Part shown: one piece after another, positions 16,713-25,344 of the stretch
How the letters are laid out: each line of letters opens with the position of its first letter
How positions within the stretch are numbered: position 1 is the stretch's first letter
Assembly: GCA_934098735.1 (NCBI GenBank)
Contig: CAKOOS010000006.1
Coordinates: forward strand, 6,561 to 70,560
DNA: 64,000 bases
Source of the DNA: an uncultured Bacilli bacterium
GTDB lineage: Bacteria; Bacillota_I; Bacilli_A; RF39; UBA660
Direction of reading: 5' to 3'
The notes under the pieces: model-generated
The model's database searches: none
What the model saw: only the letters and a program-made list of their open reading frames with translations
Told to the model about the DNA's origin: nothing
Translations under genes and position numbers: made by a program

Positions 16713-17498
16713 ATGAATAACAATATTAAAAGAGCAAAACAAATAATTGATTGTTATAATAAAGAAAATCCCAATACAACTTTTACTTGTTTTGGCCCAA
16801 CTGGTCCAACAGGTCCAACAGGACCACAAGGCCCCGCTAGTATCGCTGTAGGAGTAACTACTACTACTGATCCTGGTACTAATGCTAGTGTTACTAATGT
16901 AGGTACTGATGATAACGTTATTTTAAACTTCAACATTCCTAGAGGAGAAACAGGTCCAATTGGTCCTCAAGGAATACCTGGAACAGAGGGCCCAACAGGA
17001 CCAGCAGGACCACAAGGTCTTCAAGGTCTTCAAGGAATACAGGGACCAACAGGACCAACAGGTCCAGCAGGACCTACCGCTATTGAAACTTATGGTCGTA
17101 AATACAATACTAGTACAGACAATATTTCTTTAGAAACTAATATTGCTCAAAATATTCCACTTGGTAATAATGGTCCTACTAACAAAATTACTACTGCTAC
17201 ACAAAATAAACTTACAATAGCGGAAAATGGAGTTTATTTAGTAGAATATGGTTTTTCTGGAAGTTCAAGTACTAATGCTACATTAACTGTTGAAGTAAAA
17301 CAAAATGCTAATGCTATAGGTAGTACTTCAATTGTTAAAACTGTAACCGCTAATAACAATACAGACTTTAACAGTAGTACTATTAATTCATTTGCTGTTG
17401 GTGATGAAATAGGATTAAGTATTAAGTCTTCTACAGCCGCTACAATAACACCTGCTAATGGTACTAATGCTTATTTGAATATTATTAGAATATCTTAA
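16713..17498 (+). CDS. Collagen-like surface protein 2 with BclA-like C-terminal domain
   Basis: A 261-residue protein, divergent from collagen-like protein 1. Residues about 25-45 and 75-125 are Gly-X-Y repeats rich in GPT and GPQ triplets ([15 protein letters not shown], then [19 protein letters not shown]), separated by a short beta-like segment. The C-terminal 130 residues form a probable C1q/TNF-like jelly roll ([22 protein letters not shown]) as in BclA. Like its neighbour it starts with a helix and one cysteine before the collagen tract and lacks a signal peptide. AAAGGAGA precedes the ATG, and a UUCG-capped terminator follows. Confidence 0.8.
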   Translation: MNNNIKRAKQIIDCYNKENPNTTFTCFGPTGPTGPTGPQGPASIAVGVTTTTDPGTNASVTNVGTDDNVILNFNIPRGETGPIGPQGIPGTEGPTGPAGPQGLQGLQGIQGPTGPTGPAGPTAIETYGRKYNTSTDNISLETNIAQNIPLGNNGPTNKITTATQNKLTIAENGVYLVEYGFSGSSSTNATLTVEVKQNANAIGSTSIVKTVTANNNTDFNSSTINSFAVGDEIGLSIKSSTAATITPANGTNAYLNIIRIS

Positions 17499-17500
17499 GA

Positions 17501-17528
17501 AAAAGCATCTCTTCGGAGGTGTTTTTTT
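17501..17528 (+). terminator. Terminator of collagen-like gene 2
   Basis: Plus-strand stem GCATCTC/GAGGTGT (two G-U pairs) closed by a UUCG tetraloop and followed by seven T. Its T tract overlaps the -35 element of the next promoter. Confidence 0.85.
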
Positions 17529-17555
17529 AACAAAGCCACTTTAAAGTGCTATAAT
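17527..17555 (+). promoter_or_regulatory. Strong sigma-A-type promoter
   Basis: TTAACA (17527-17532), 17-base spacer, TATAAT (17550-17555): a near-consensus promoter about 100 bases before the next ribosome site. The sequence between is closed by its own terminator at 17610-17640. Confidence 0.75.
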
Positions 17556-17561
17556 TTAACC

Positions 17562-17640
17562 AGTTGTGAAACAATGGGGGTTGCAGAATAACTAAATAAG
17601 CATAATAGTAATCTCATTGTATCTACAATGAGATTTTTTT
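17562..17640 (+). ncRNA. Putative small RNA or transcription attenuator
   Basis: The near-consensus promoter at 17527 would start a transcript at about 17562. After about 75 bases it meets an 11-bp perfect hairpin (AATCTCATTGT/ACAATGAGATT, loop ATCT) and a T run. No start codon with a ribosome site lies in it. It could be a free small RNA of about 75-80 nt, or a leader that terminates ahead of the AGGAGG-led gene at 17660. I do not recognise a known riboswitch class. Boundaries are inferred. Confidence 0.5.
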
Positions 17641-17659
17641 GAAATTTAGGAGGGTAATT

Positions 17660-17939
17660 ATGGAAATAAATAAAAAAAATTTTTGAAAACTTTTTTGCTG
17701 AGGCAAAAATTAATTTAACTCGAGAAAAAAAATTTTTATACAATTTAACAAATCTAATTTGTAATACATCTGTTAATAGTATAATGAATTTATCAGAAAA
17801 ACAAACTTTTGTATTAAGAAAGAGCTTAGGTGTTTTTGATGATGGTATAATACAAAGTTTAAGATTAATAGGTGAAAACTTGGATGAACCTAAAAGTATT
17901 GAAGCAATTAGGATGATACTAAAAAAAGTTACAGAATGA
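17660..17939 (+). pseudogene. Frameshifted small gene, sigma-70 region-4-like helix-turn-helix
   Basis: An excellent ribosome site (AGGAGGG, 6 bases) precedes ATG GAA ATA AAT, but the frame meets TGA after nine codons, at a run of eight A and five T (17672-17684). Removing one base of the run opens a 92-codon frame to TGA at 17937. The resulting protein ends with LSEKQTFVLRKSLGVFDDG and IGENLDEPKSIEAIRMI, which in spacing resemble the helix-turn-helix of sigma-70 region 4 (L--R---VLRLR-GL-DG, then a second and a recognition helix). It may be a sequencing error, a decayed gene, or a slippage-controlled gene. Confidence 0.55.
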
Positions 17940-18005
17940 CTTTAGTCTATATTCATAGAATGATTTCAGCAGAGAAAAGTAAAATATGCGAAGAACATAT
18001 AGTAT

Positions 18006-18665
18006 TTATTTAGACCAATCAATCGGTACAAGCCCATTTTTTAATAAAAAATCATTAGTTTTTGAAAAAGGTTTACTACCAAAAAAACCAGAATAAGCAG
18101 AAAAAGGAGAAGGATGAGGACTAGTAATTATATAATGATGTGGGTTAGTAATAAACTTAGCTTTCTCTTTAGCAAAATTACCCCATAATATAAAGACTAC
18201 TGGCGTATCTTTCATATTTAAAGTTTTAATAATATAATCCGTTAAAAGTTCCCATCCCATATTACGATGACTTGCAGCCTTATCCTTTTCAACAGTTAAA
18301 ACAGCATTGAGAAGTAAAACACCTTGTTTAGCCCAATTTGTTAAATCTCCATTATCTTTAGGATTAATATTTAAATCAGAATATAATTCCTTATATATAT
18401 TTTGAAGAGAAGGAGGTACTTTTACTCCTTGCTGAACAGAAAAAGACAAACCATGAGCTTCTCCTTCACCATGATAAGGATCTTGTCCAACGATAACAAC
18501 TTTCGTATTTTCATAACTAGTTAATTTTAAGGCATTAAAAATATAATTTTTCGGAGGAAATATAGTTTTAGTATCATACTCATGCATAATTTTTTGATAA
18601 AATCTTTGAAATCCTTGACTATTCCAAATAATACTTAACTTTTCATCCCAATCATTTCCAATCAT
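18006..18665 (-). CDS. ung: Uracil-DNA glycosylase, family 1
   Basis: Removes uracil from DNA at the start of base-excision repair. The 219-residue protein has the two defining family-1 motifs: GQDPYHGEGEAHGLSFS (catalytic Asp and His region, residues about 64-80) and HPSPFSAYSGFFG near residue 185, which grips the DNA minor groove. Length is typical of bacterial Ung. Its ATG overlaps the stop of the MYG1-family gene (ATGA), with AAGGAGG seven bases upstream, so it is the last gene of a leftward run that includes rlmH and walJ. Confidence 0.97.
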   Translation of the reverse strand: MIGNDWDEKLSIIWNSQGFQRFYQKIMHEYDTKTIFPPKNYIFNALKLTSYENTKVVIVGQDPYHGEGEAHGLSFSVQQGVKVPPSLQNIYKELYSDLNINPKDNGDLTNWAKQGVLLLNAVLTVEKDKAASHRNMGWELLTDYIIKTLNMKDTPVVFILWGNFAKEKAKFITNPHHYIITSPHPSPFSAYSGFFGSKPFSKTNDFLLKNGLVPIDWSK

Positions 18666-19465
18666 TTTAAAGCCTCCTTACAAGCATATAAAATATCTTC
18701 AAAATTATTTGCAGCAATTAAAAATCTACTTGTATGACAAAAACGTAAATAAGGTGGTAACTTATGTAACCATGCTTCTGGAAACTCTTTTTTAAGATCT
18801 TTTGTATCTGAATTTTTAGGAATTCCTTGAGCACAATATCCACCACGATGAGATGGGTATATGACATAAATTGCTTCAGTTTCAGGTAAATAATCTTGAA
18901 AATATAAATGCTCATTTAAAATGATAATTCTTTTATCAGCAGATTCTTCATAACATTTTTTAAGTTTTTTTAAATCTTTCAAATGATTTTTCTCTTTTAA
19001 AATCATTCTTTCTAATATAACTTTAGCAAATTTAACAGCTTCAAAAAATTCAAAATCGCCATCATCCGTTTTAAGAATTGGATTTAAAACATCAATTGCT
19101 AAAGCTAACGCATTATAACTTCCTGTATTATCTGATAAGTCTAAACTCTCAATTAACTTTTTATCAATTTTTTTATAAACGTATTCACCGTATAATGAAG
19201 GAGCAAATTCTCTCCATAGCTTACCAAAAGCTGCAAAAGGAATTCCATTTTCTCTTTTTTCATTATCAACTGAATGATGATCAAACTTTCCAAGCCCAAT
19301 ATCAAATACAATTCCATCAAAGTTTTCAGGTACACTATTTACCCTTTTAATTTCAATATCTGGATTAATTATTTTTAAAAAAGCTGCCCCAAAAACATCA
19401 TCAGCATGAAATTTAGCTGCATGAGTCAAAGCAACCTTACATTTTTTTACATCTTCTATTTTCAC
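18662..19465 (-). CDS. MYG1-family predicted metal-dependent exonuclease/phosphoesterase
   Basis: MYG1/GAMM1-family protein, whose eukaryotic member is a 3'-5' exonuclease; bacterial relatives are less studied. Conserved histidine/aspartate motifs are visible: THAAKFHADDVFGAAFL near the start (the THSG-FHADE motif), VFDIGLGKFDHHS near residue 60, and the late SHRGGYCAQGIP. The sequence upstream extends open to 19492, but I choose the GTG at 19465 (VKIEDVKK) because GAGGTAA lies just before it and the longer form would overlap rlmH more. About 267 residues. The gene overlaps ung by four bases and follows rlmH. The substrate in this organism is unknown. Confidence 0.8.
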   Translation of the reverse strand: MKIEDVKKCKVALTHAAKFHADDVFGAAFLKIINPDIEIKRVNSVPENFDGIVFDIGLGKFDHHSVDNEKRENGIPFAAFGKLWREFAPSLYGEYVYKKIDKKLIESLDLSDNTGSYNALALAIDVLNPILKTDDGDFEFFEAVKFAKVILERMILKEKNHLKDLKKLKKCYEESADKRIIILNEHLYFQDYLPETEAIYVIYPSHRGGYCAQGIPKNSDTKDLKKEFPEAWLHKLPPYLRFCHTSRFLIAANNFEDILYACKEALK

Positions 19466-19472
19466 TATTACC

Positions 19473-19910
19473 TCACTTATGATAACTTTCATTATTATTT
19501 ATTTTACAAGATCTATATATTTGTTCTAATAAAATTCCACGAAACAAGCCATGAGGAAAAGTCATTTTAGAAAAACTAATTAATTCATTACAGCAATCTT
19601 TAATTTCATCATTAAGTCCAAGAGAAGCTCCGATAATAAAAGTAATATTACTATTTTGAGGTAATATATTAGAAATTTTTTGAGCAAATTCTAAACTTGT
19701 ATAAGATTTTCCTCCTAAATCAAGACCAATATTATAATCACTTTTTTTAATATTTTGAAGTAGCATAGCTACTTCTTTTTCATATATATTATTGTCTTTA
19801 AGTTCCACAATTTCTAATTTAATATACTTATTTATTCTCTTTTGATAATCCTTAATTAATTCATCTAAATAACTCTCTTTTATTTTTCCTACACAAAGTA
19901 TTTTTATCAT
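19473..19910 (-). CDS. rlmH: 23S rRNA pseudouridine-1915 N3-methyltransferase
   Basis: SPOUT-class methyltransferase that methylates pseudouridine 1915 in helix 69 of 23S rRNA on assembled 70S ribosomes. The 145-residue protein is slightly short, but has the family start (IKILCVGKIKESYLDELI), the SAM-binding knot FIIGASLGLNDEI and the C-terminal LLEQIYRSCKI...YHK signature. It overlaps the walJ stop by four bases, keeping the walJ-rlmH adjacency known from other Firmicutes. Confidence 0.95.
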   Translation of the reverse strand: MIKILCVGKIKESYLDELIKDYQKRINKYIKLEIVELKDNNIYEKEVAMLLQNIKKSDYNIGLDLGGKSYTSLEFAQKISNILPQNSNITFIIGASLGLNDEIKDCCNELISFSKMTFPHGLFRGILLEQIYRSCKINNNESYHK

Positions 19911-20671
19911 ATTTCAATTACATCCGTTCTTTCATTCTGTCTAGCACAAATAATATCATCAAAATCTATTCCATATTCTTTAAATGTATCATGTATAGTA
20001 TTTAAAGCTACTTCTTCCAAATTATTTGTTTCACTAAGATGGATTAAAACAATCTTCTTAGTTTTATCTCCAATTAACTTTGTAAGATAAAAAGAAGCAG
20101 CTTTATTAGATAAATGTCCTTCATCTGATAATACTCTTTTTTTTAACCATGCTGGATATGGTCCATGTGTTAAAAGTTCAATGTCATGGTTACTTTCAAA
20201 TAAATAAACATCAAGATTATTTAAATATTTAAAATTTTTAGAATTTATGTATCCTGTGTCAGTTACATAACCAATCTTCTTATTTGCAAATTCAATAACA
20301 AAATTCCTAGAATCCGGAGCATCATGACTAGATTTAAAGGATTTAATCATTATACCATCTAGATTTATTTCATCTTCAAGAACAATGATATGTTTATAAT
20401 CCTTTACATCTTCAATTGAATAAAATAATTTTTGACTTACAACTAAAGCTGCTCCAGTTTTAGAAAGTAGGGTTTTTAAGGCCGTTGTATGATCACTATG
20501 ATTATGACTTATTATCACATAATCTATATCCTTAATATTAACATCTATACTTTTTAAAGCTTCACTAATATATTTATAATTACGTCCTGCATCAAGTAAA
20601 AACTTTTTATTATTTGCCTCTAAAAACGTTACATTTCCTTTAGAGCCACTTGACAATACTGCTACTTTCAT
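19907..20671 (-). CDS. walJ: WalJ/YycJ-family metallo-beta-lactamase-fold hydrolase
   Basis: A 254-residue metallo-beta-lactamase-fold enzyme of the WalJ/YycJ/VicX group, linked in Firmicutes to cell-wall homeostasis and DNA replication control. The metal-binding motif is ISHNHSDHTTAL (HxHxDH) with further ligands in SSHDAPDSR and THGPYP and LIHLSETN. The start at MKVAVLSSGSKGN overlaps the stop of the M23 peptidase (TAATG), so an upstream in-frame start at 20731 is rejected. The two-component genes walRK that usually accompany it are not in this window. Confidence 0.9.
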   Translation of the reverse strand: MKVAVLSSGSKGNVTFLEANNKKFLLDAGRNYKYISEALKSIDVNIKDIDYVIISHNHSDHTTALKTLLSKTGAALVVSQKLFYSIEDVKDYKHIIVLEDEINLDGIMIKSFKSSHDAPDSRNFVIEFANKKIGYVTDTGYINSKNFKYLNNLDVYLFESNHDIELLTHGPYPAWLKKRVLSDEGHLSNKAASFYLTKLIGDKTKKIVLIHLSETNNLEEVALNTIHDTFKEYGIDFDDIICARQNERTDVIEI

Positions 20672-22143
20672 TATCGCAACCTTATATAATTTAATGGATT
20701 TTGGAAAGAATAGCTTCCATGGAATGGCCATCCGATAGAAACACCAAAATGCAAGTGAACTCCAAATGCTAAACCAGTTTCACCCATTTCTCCTATTTGC
20801 ATTCCTTTAGTTACAGTTTGCCCCTCTTTTACTAATGCCTGATATAAATGAGCATATTGTGTATAAATATTATTATCATGTGCAATAATTATATAATTTC
20901 CATCTGTGCTACGATAGCTTACTTCAACAACAGTACCATCACCAACAGCATAAACCGGTGATCTAAATCCTGTCCCAGAAATATCAATACCTGAATGCAT
21001 TTTATGGCCACGCCATCCAAATGGACTAGTAAGCATAAACGGATAATTTGTTGGATAACCCCATCCAGTCGTAGCAACATAACTACCACTTACACCAGAA
21101 TATCTTCTTCCAACAGTAACCTCTTGTTTAACCATTTCTCTAATAAGCTCACTTTTTTCAGTCTTAACTTCACTTGAAGCATTACCATTAACAACTTCAT
21201 AAGAATAATGAACAAGTGTAAGCTCATTAACTCCAGCTTTAGTAATTTCTTTATAAGTATAATCTTTCGTATTATCAACAACGGTTTCTGTTATAAATGG
21301 AGTTTCATTTTCATCTATTTTGTAAACATTATATGATAAGGTAACAACTGGATTTATTAAAGTAACATTTACTGTACTTCCAACAGATAGCATAGCATTT
21401 TCACTTTTATACTTAGGATTAGCTATTAAAAATTCTTGAGAATTTATATGATTATCTTCACTTATACTAGCTATAGTATCCCCAGTTTTAACGACATAAG
21501 TATCCATCTGTGCATCAGGACCAAATATTAAATATTGACTTAATGATTCAGCATCTTTATATATTTTATCATCAACACTTATATAACCCTCTTTAATAGT
21601 AATAGTTTCATCAAAATACATATTACTTATAACAGAACCTATTTCAGTAATACTTCTATTGCCTTTATTATATTCTTCTAACTGTTCTTCAGTAATAAAT
21701 GATAATACAAATTTTCTTATTGCTTCATTAAATATTTCTTCATCCAAAACATTTATAACAATATTTTCTTTAGTTTTATCATTAGGCTTTATCGTAACAA
21801 TATACCCTTTAATAGTAAAATTATCAGCATTTTCTATTTTTTTATATATTTCATCTACACTCGTAAAATTATCATCAAACGTCTTAGTTTTAACAATATC
21901 TAAACCAGCAGGTGGATAAACATAACTAACATCATATTCATCTTTAATATTTTGTTGCTCATTATTAATTAAACTATAAAGTTCATCTTTATTTTTAATT
22001 AAACCAATTACTTTACCATCAAGATACACTTGAAAAGCATCTGTTGCATCAGTATAAGCATAAGAATAATTATTATTCAACAAATAAATTATTAGAATTG
22101 ATACAGCAATTATAGCTGTTATTAATTTACCTTTATTATTCAT
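20671..22143 (-). CDS. Secreted M23 peptidase with LysM and G5-like domains
   Basis: A 490-residue exported cell-wall endopeptidase. An N-terminal signal/anchor segment (about 7-24) is followed by a region rich in short strands, a LysM domain near 215-265 (TYVVKTGDTIASISED), a G5-like module (about 290-345) and a C-terminal LytM/M23 domain. The zinc ligands are seen in GHKMHSGIDIS (HxxxD) and HLHFGVS (HxH), with TSPFGWR before them. Architecture matches DD-endopeptidases of Bacilli. Its ATG lies inside the last codons of dnaB (8-base overlap), and its stop overlaps walJ. Confidence 0.92.
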   Translation of the reverse strand: MNNKGKLITAIIAVSILIIYLLNNNYSYAYTDATDAFQVYLDGKVIGLIKNKDELYSLINNEQQNIKDEYDVSYVYPPAGLDIVKTKTFDDNFTSVDEIYKKIENADNFTIKGYIVTIKPNDKTKENIVINVLDEEIFNEAIRKFVLSFITEEQLEEYNKGNRSITEIGSVISNMYFDETITIKEGYISVDDKIYKDAESLSQYLIFGPDAQMDTYVVKTGDTIASISEDNHINSQEFLIANPKYKSENAMLSVGSTVNVTLINPVVTLSYNVYKIDENETPFITETVVDNTKDYTYKEITKAGVNELTLVHYSYEVVNGNASSEVKTEKSELIREMVKQEVTVGRRYSGVSGSYVATTGWGYPTNYPFMLTSPFGWRGHKMHSGIDISGTGFRSPVYAVGDGTVVEVSYRSTDGNYIIIAHDNNIYTQYAHLYQALVKEGQTVTKGMQIGEMGETGLAFGVHLHFGVSIGWPFHGSYSFQNPLNYIRLR

Positions 22144-23479
22144 TTTCTAAAACATTTCCTTTTAATTGACTTTTAAAACTACTCATATTAAGTTCAAATA
22201 AAAGATTTACTGTTCCTAAGCCTCCTTTTCTGTGCTTAGCTATTATTAATTCTGCTGGCACTATTTTTTGATTAAAATCTTTAGCTTTTTCATAATAGTC
22301 TTTTCTATTTATAAATAAAACCATATCCGCATCTTGTTCCAAAGAACCAGATTCACGTAAATCTGCAAGCATAGGTTGATTGCTTTCTCTTTTTTCGGCA
22401 CTTCTGGATAATTGAGATAATGCTATAACTGGAACATTTAATTCAAGTGCCATTGTTTTTAAAGATCTTGATATTTCTGATACTTCCACTTGTCTAGATT
22501 CAACTCTCCTTGAACCAGAACTTACTAATTGAAGATAATCTATTACAACAAGACCTAACCCATTTTCACTATTAGCAAGTCTACGACATTTAGCCCTTAT
22601 TTCTTGGGCAGTTACACCAGCATTGTCTTCAATAAAAATATTAGTATCTGATAGTTGAGATAATGCTTCATTATATCTTTTCCAATCTTTTTCTTGCATA
22701 TTACCAGTTTGTAATTTATAAGCATCTATTTGACCAATTGAAGATATCATACGATTAATAAGCATTTCTGCTGACATTTCTAAGTTAAATACTGCAACTG
22801 CCTTTTTAGTATGAGTAGCAGCATAAGATGCCATATTTAATGCAAGAGCAGTTTTTCCCATTCCAGGACGAGCTGCTAAAATAATCATTTCACCGCCTTG
22901 CAATCCTGTTGTTATTTTATCAAAATCTGGAAATCCTGTTTCTATACCAGTAATACTTTTTTTATTCTTTGCAAGTTCTTCTAATTTTGCTTGGGCTCTT
23001 CTTAAAATTTCTTGAATTGGAACAAAATCTCCAACACTTCTAGCCCTAACAACATTAAGAATATTTTTCTCTGCATTGTCAAGCAATGAATTAACATCTT
23101 CATCATCATAAGTTTTAGTTATAATTTCACTAGCTGTATCAATTAAATTTCTTCTTATTGCATAATCTTTTACAATTTTAATATAAAAATCCAAATTAGA
23201 ACTTGTAACAACAGAGTCAATAACCTCAGCAATATAATCAAGCCCTACGGCATTTAATTTTTTATCTTTATCAAGTTCATCTTTAATAGTTGTTATGTCA
23301 ATCGGAGTCTTACTCTCATGTAAGCTTTTTATTGCATTAAAAATATATCTGTTTTTTTCATCAAAAAACATATCAGCAGTTACTTCTTCAACAATTTTAG
23401 ATACTTCATTATTATTTAAAAAAGCAACCCCCAAAACACTCATTTCAGCATCTTTATTCTGAGGCATAACTCTTGCCAT
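22136..23479 (-). CDS. dnaB: Replicative DNA helicase (DnaB type)
   Basis: The hexameric 5'-3' helicase that unwinds DNA at the replication fork (called DnaC in Bacillus). It has 447 residues: the N-terminal primase-interacting domain (PQNKDAEMSVLG start), a linker, and the RecA-like motor with Walker A ARPGMGKTALAL near 200, VVIDYLQL (Walker B) and the conserved DLRESGSLEQDADMV. AGGAGG precedes the ATG. It directly follows rplI, a pairing frequent in Firmicutes, and is coupled to the M23 gene. Confidence 0.97.
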   Translation of the reverse strand: MARVMPQNKDAEMSVLGVAFLNNNEVSKIVEEVTADMFFDEKNRYIFNAIKSLHESKTPIDITTIKDELDKDKKLNAVGLDYIAEVIDSVVTSSNLDFYIKIVKDYAIRRNLIDTASEIITKTYDDEDVNSLLDNAEKNILNVVRARSVGDFVPIQEILRRAQAKLEELAKNKKSITGIETGFPDFDKITTGLQGGEMIILAARPGMGKTALALNMASYAATHTKKAVAVFNLEMSAEMLINRMISSIGQIDAYKLQTGNMQEKDWKRYNEALSQLSDTNIFIEDNAGVTAQEIRAKCRRLANSENGLGLVVIDYLQLVSSGSRRVESRQVEVSEISRSLKTMALELNVPVIALSQLSRSAEKRESNQPMLADLRESGSLEQDADMVLFINRKDYYEKAKDFNQKIVPAELIIAKHRKGGLGTVNLLFELNMSSFKSQLKGNVLENE

Positions 23480-23488
23480 AAAAACCTC

Positions 23489-23929
23489 CTATTTTACTAA
23501 TTCTACATTTATATTAAAAACAACTTTCTTATGTAACTCGATTGTTACTCTTGTAACACCTAAACTACTTATAGCAACATCTGTTTTTATACATTTTTTA
23601 TCTATTTTATAACCCATTTCTTTTAATTTATCACTTATTTGTTTATTTGATATTGTACCAAACACACGATCTTGAGCACCAGTTTTAACCTTAAATGTTA
23701 TAGTTTTATTTTCTAATTTTTTCTTTATATCATTTAAACTATCAACCAAAGCAGCCTCTTCTTTTTCTCTATTATCTAATTCATTTTGTAGTATTTCTCC
23801 ACTTCTTTTAGTAAAGGGAACAGCTAGATTATTTTTAATTAAATAATTATTAGCATAACCATCACTAACATTTATAACAGCATCTTTTTTTCCTTTACCT
23901 TTTACATCACTTAATAAAATTACTTTCAT
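23489..23929 (-). CDS. rplI: 50S ribosomal protein L9
   Basis: L9, 146 residues, binds domain V of 23S rRNA near the L1 stalk. The N-terminal domain motif MKVILLSDVKGKGKKDAVI and the following GYANNYLIKN are diagnostic, then the long connecting helix and the C-terminal domain ending in FNINVELVK. Located ten bases before dnaB, as in many Firmicutes and outside the main ribosomal operon. Confidence 0.97.
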   Translation of the reverse strand: MKVILLSDVKGKGKKDAVINVSDGYANNYLIKNNLAVPFTKRSGEILQNELDNREKEEAALVDSLNDIKKKLENKTITFKVKTGAQDRVFGTISNKQISDKLKEMGYKIDKKCIKTDVAISSLGVTRVTIELHKKVVFNINVELVK

Positions 23930-23964
23930 AAATGCCTCCTTAAATACAATTTATTATATCATAA

Positions 23965-25344
23965 TTAGAATCTAAAATAAATGAAAGGATTATAACTTGA
24001 AGCCAAAATACATATAATACTAATTATAAATAAAATTATTAAACCAATATCTCTAACATTTTCATTTTTAGTAAATATATTTTTTAAAAGAGGTGTAGAT
24101 GCAATAACACCTATAACAAAAATAATTATTGTTCTTACTTTAAATATTTGTAAATGGAAAAATATATTTATATTACCTAAACCATTAAATCCAAATAAAG
24201 ATATAAAAGCTGTTTTAAGTAAATTCATATCAGTAAAATAAAATATTATAAAACTAATGACTACTAAACTCATAGTATAAAAATGTTGCCAAAAATTAGG
24301 AAGTTTTTTTAATATATCTTTTAAAGCAAATTTTTCTATGATTAAAATAACAAAGAAATATAAGCCCCACAAAACAAAATTCCAACTAGCACCATGCCAT
24401 AATCCTGTTAAAAACCAAACTATGAAAATATTAAAAATATTTCTTAATTTACTAACCTTATTTCCACCTAAAGGAATATAAACATAATCTCTAAAAAAAC
24501 TAGATAAAGATATATGCCATCTACGCCAATAATCTGTTATGCTTTTGGAAATAAAAGGATAGTTGAAGTTTTCTAAAAAATGAAATCCCAACATTCTTCC
24601 TAAACCTATAGCCATATCACTATAACCAGAAAAATCAAAATAAATTTGTAAAGTATAACAAATTCCACCTATAAGCATGCCTAAAAAACCAATTTCAGTT
24701 AAATTGTATCCAAACAAAGTATCAGCTACATAAGCCATTTCATTAGCTATAATTGCTTTTTTAGATAGTCCTACTATAAATCTTCTAATACCAGATGAAA
24801 AATCCTTAATACATTCTTTTCTATCACTTAATTCTTCATTTACTGTACTATATCTAACTATAGGGCCAGCTATAAGCTGAGGAAATGCACTAATATAACA
24901 TCCTAAATTAATAATACTTTTTTGAACATCTACTTCTTTTTTATAAACATCAATAACATAAGTTAAAATTTGAAAAGTATAAAAACTAATTCCAATTGGT
25001 AAACTTAAACTTAAAAACTTTAAATTTAAATGAAATATATTATTAATATTTGCTAAGAAAAAATTAGAATATTTAAATAAAAACAATAAACCAATATTAA
25101 ATATAATATCTATTACTAAATACATTTTTCTTTTAGAACTTTTATCCATCAAAATAGCAATAAAATAATTAATTACTATTGATAAAATCATAAGAAGTAC
25201 ATATATAGGTTCGCCATAACCATAAAAGAAAAGAGAAAATAATAACAATACTAAATTACGGTTTTTCCTTTTTTTAGGAATAAAATAACAAAGTAAAAAC
25301 AAAGGTAAAAAACCAAATAAGAATATTAAGCTAGAAAAAACCAT
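23965..25344 (-). CDS. MBOAT-family O-acyltransferase (AlgI/DltB/PatA-like)
   Basis: A 459-residue polytopic membrane acyltransferase that passes acyl groups, usually acetyl, across the membrane to an extracellular acceptor. About ten hydrophobic segments are visible. Diagnostic MBOAT stretches are PIGISFYTFQILTYVIDVY, DFSGYSDMAIGLGRMLGF and LTGLWHGASWNFVLWG, the last containing the catalytic histidine. It overlaps the DHHW gene by the TAATG junction, and such pairs act together on polysaccharide O-acetylation. The acceptor here is unknown. No D-alanylation genes are near, so DltB itself is unlikely. Confidence 0.92.
   Translation of the reverse strand: MVFSSLIFLFGFLPLFLLCYFIPKKRKNRNLVLLLFSLFFYGYGEPIYVLLMILSIVINYFIAILMDKSSKRKMYLVIDIIFNIGLLFLFKYSNFFLANINNIFHLNLKFLSLSLPIGISFYTFQILTYVIDVYKKEVDVQKSIINLGCYISAFPQLIAGPIVRYSTVNEELSDRKECIKDFSSGIRRFIVGLSKKAIIANEMAYVADTLFGYNLTEIGFLGMLIGGICYTLQIYFDFSGYSDMAIGLGRMLGFHFLENFNYPFISKSITDYWRRWHISLSSFFRDYVYIPLGGNKVSKLRNIFNIFIVWFLTGLWHGASWNFVLWGLYFFVILIIEKFALKDILKKLPNFWQHFYTMSLVVISFIIFYFTDMNLLKTAFISLFGFNGLGNINIFFHLQIFKVRTIIIFVIGVIASTPLLKNIFTKNENVRDIGLIILFIISIICILASSYNPFIYFRF

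Noticed and set aside
16790..17080. Repeated GGTCCAACAGG-type units resembling a repeat array or CRISPR
   Set aside because: They are Gly-Pro-Thr/Gln codons of a collagen-like tract within an open frame; there are no spacers of constant length.
17549..17743. 64-codon minus-strand frame
   Set aside because: It overlaps the promoter, small transcript and ribosome site of the plus-strand gene, has no ribosome site of its own, and its composition looks like antisense of AT-rich DNA.
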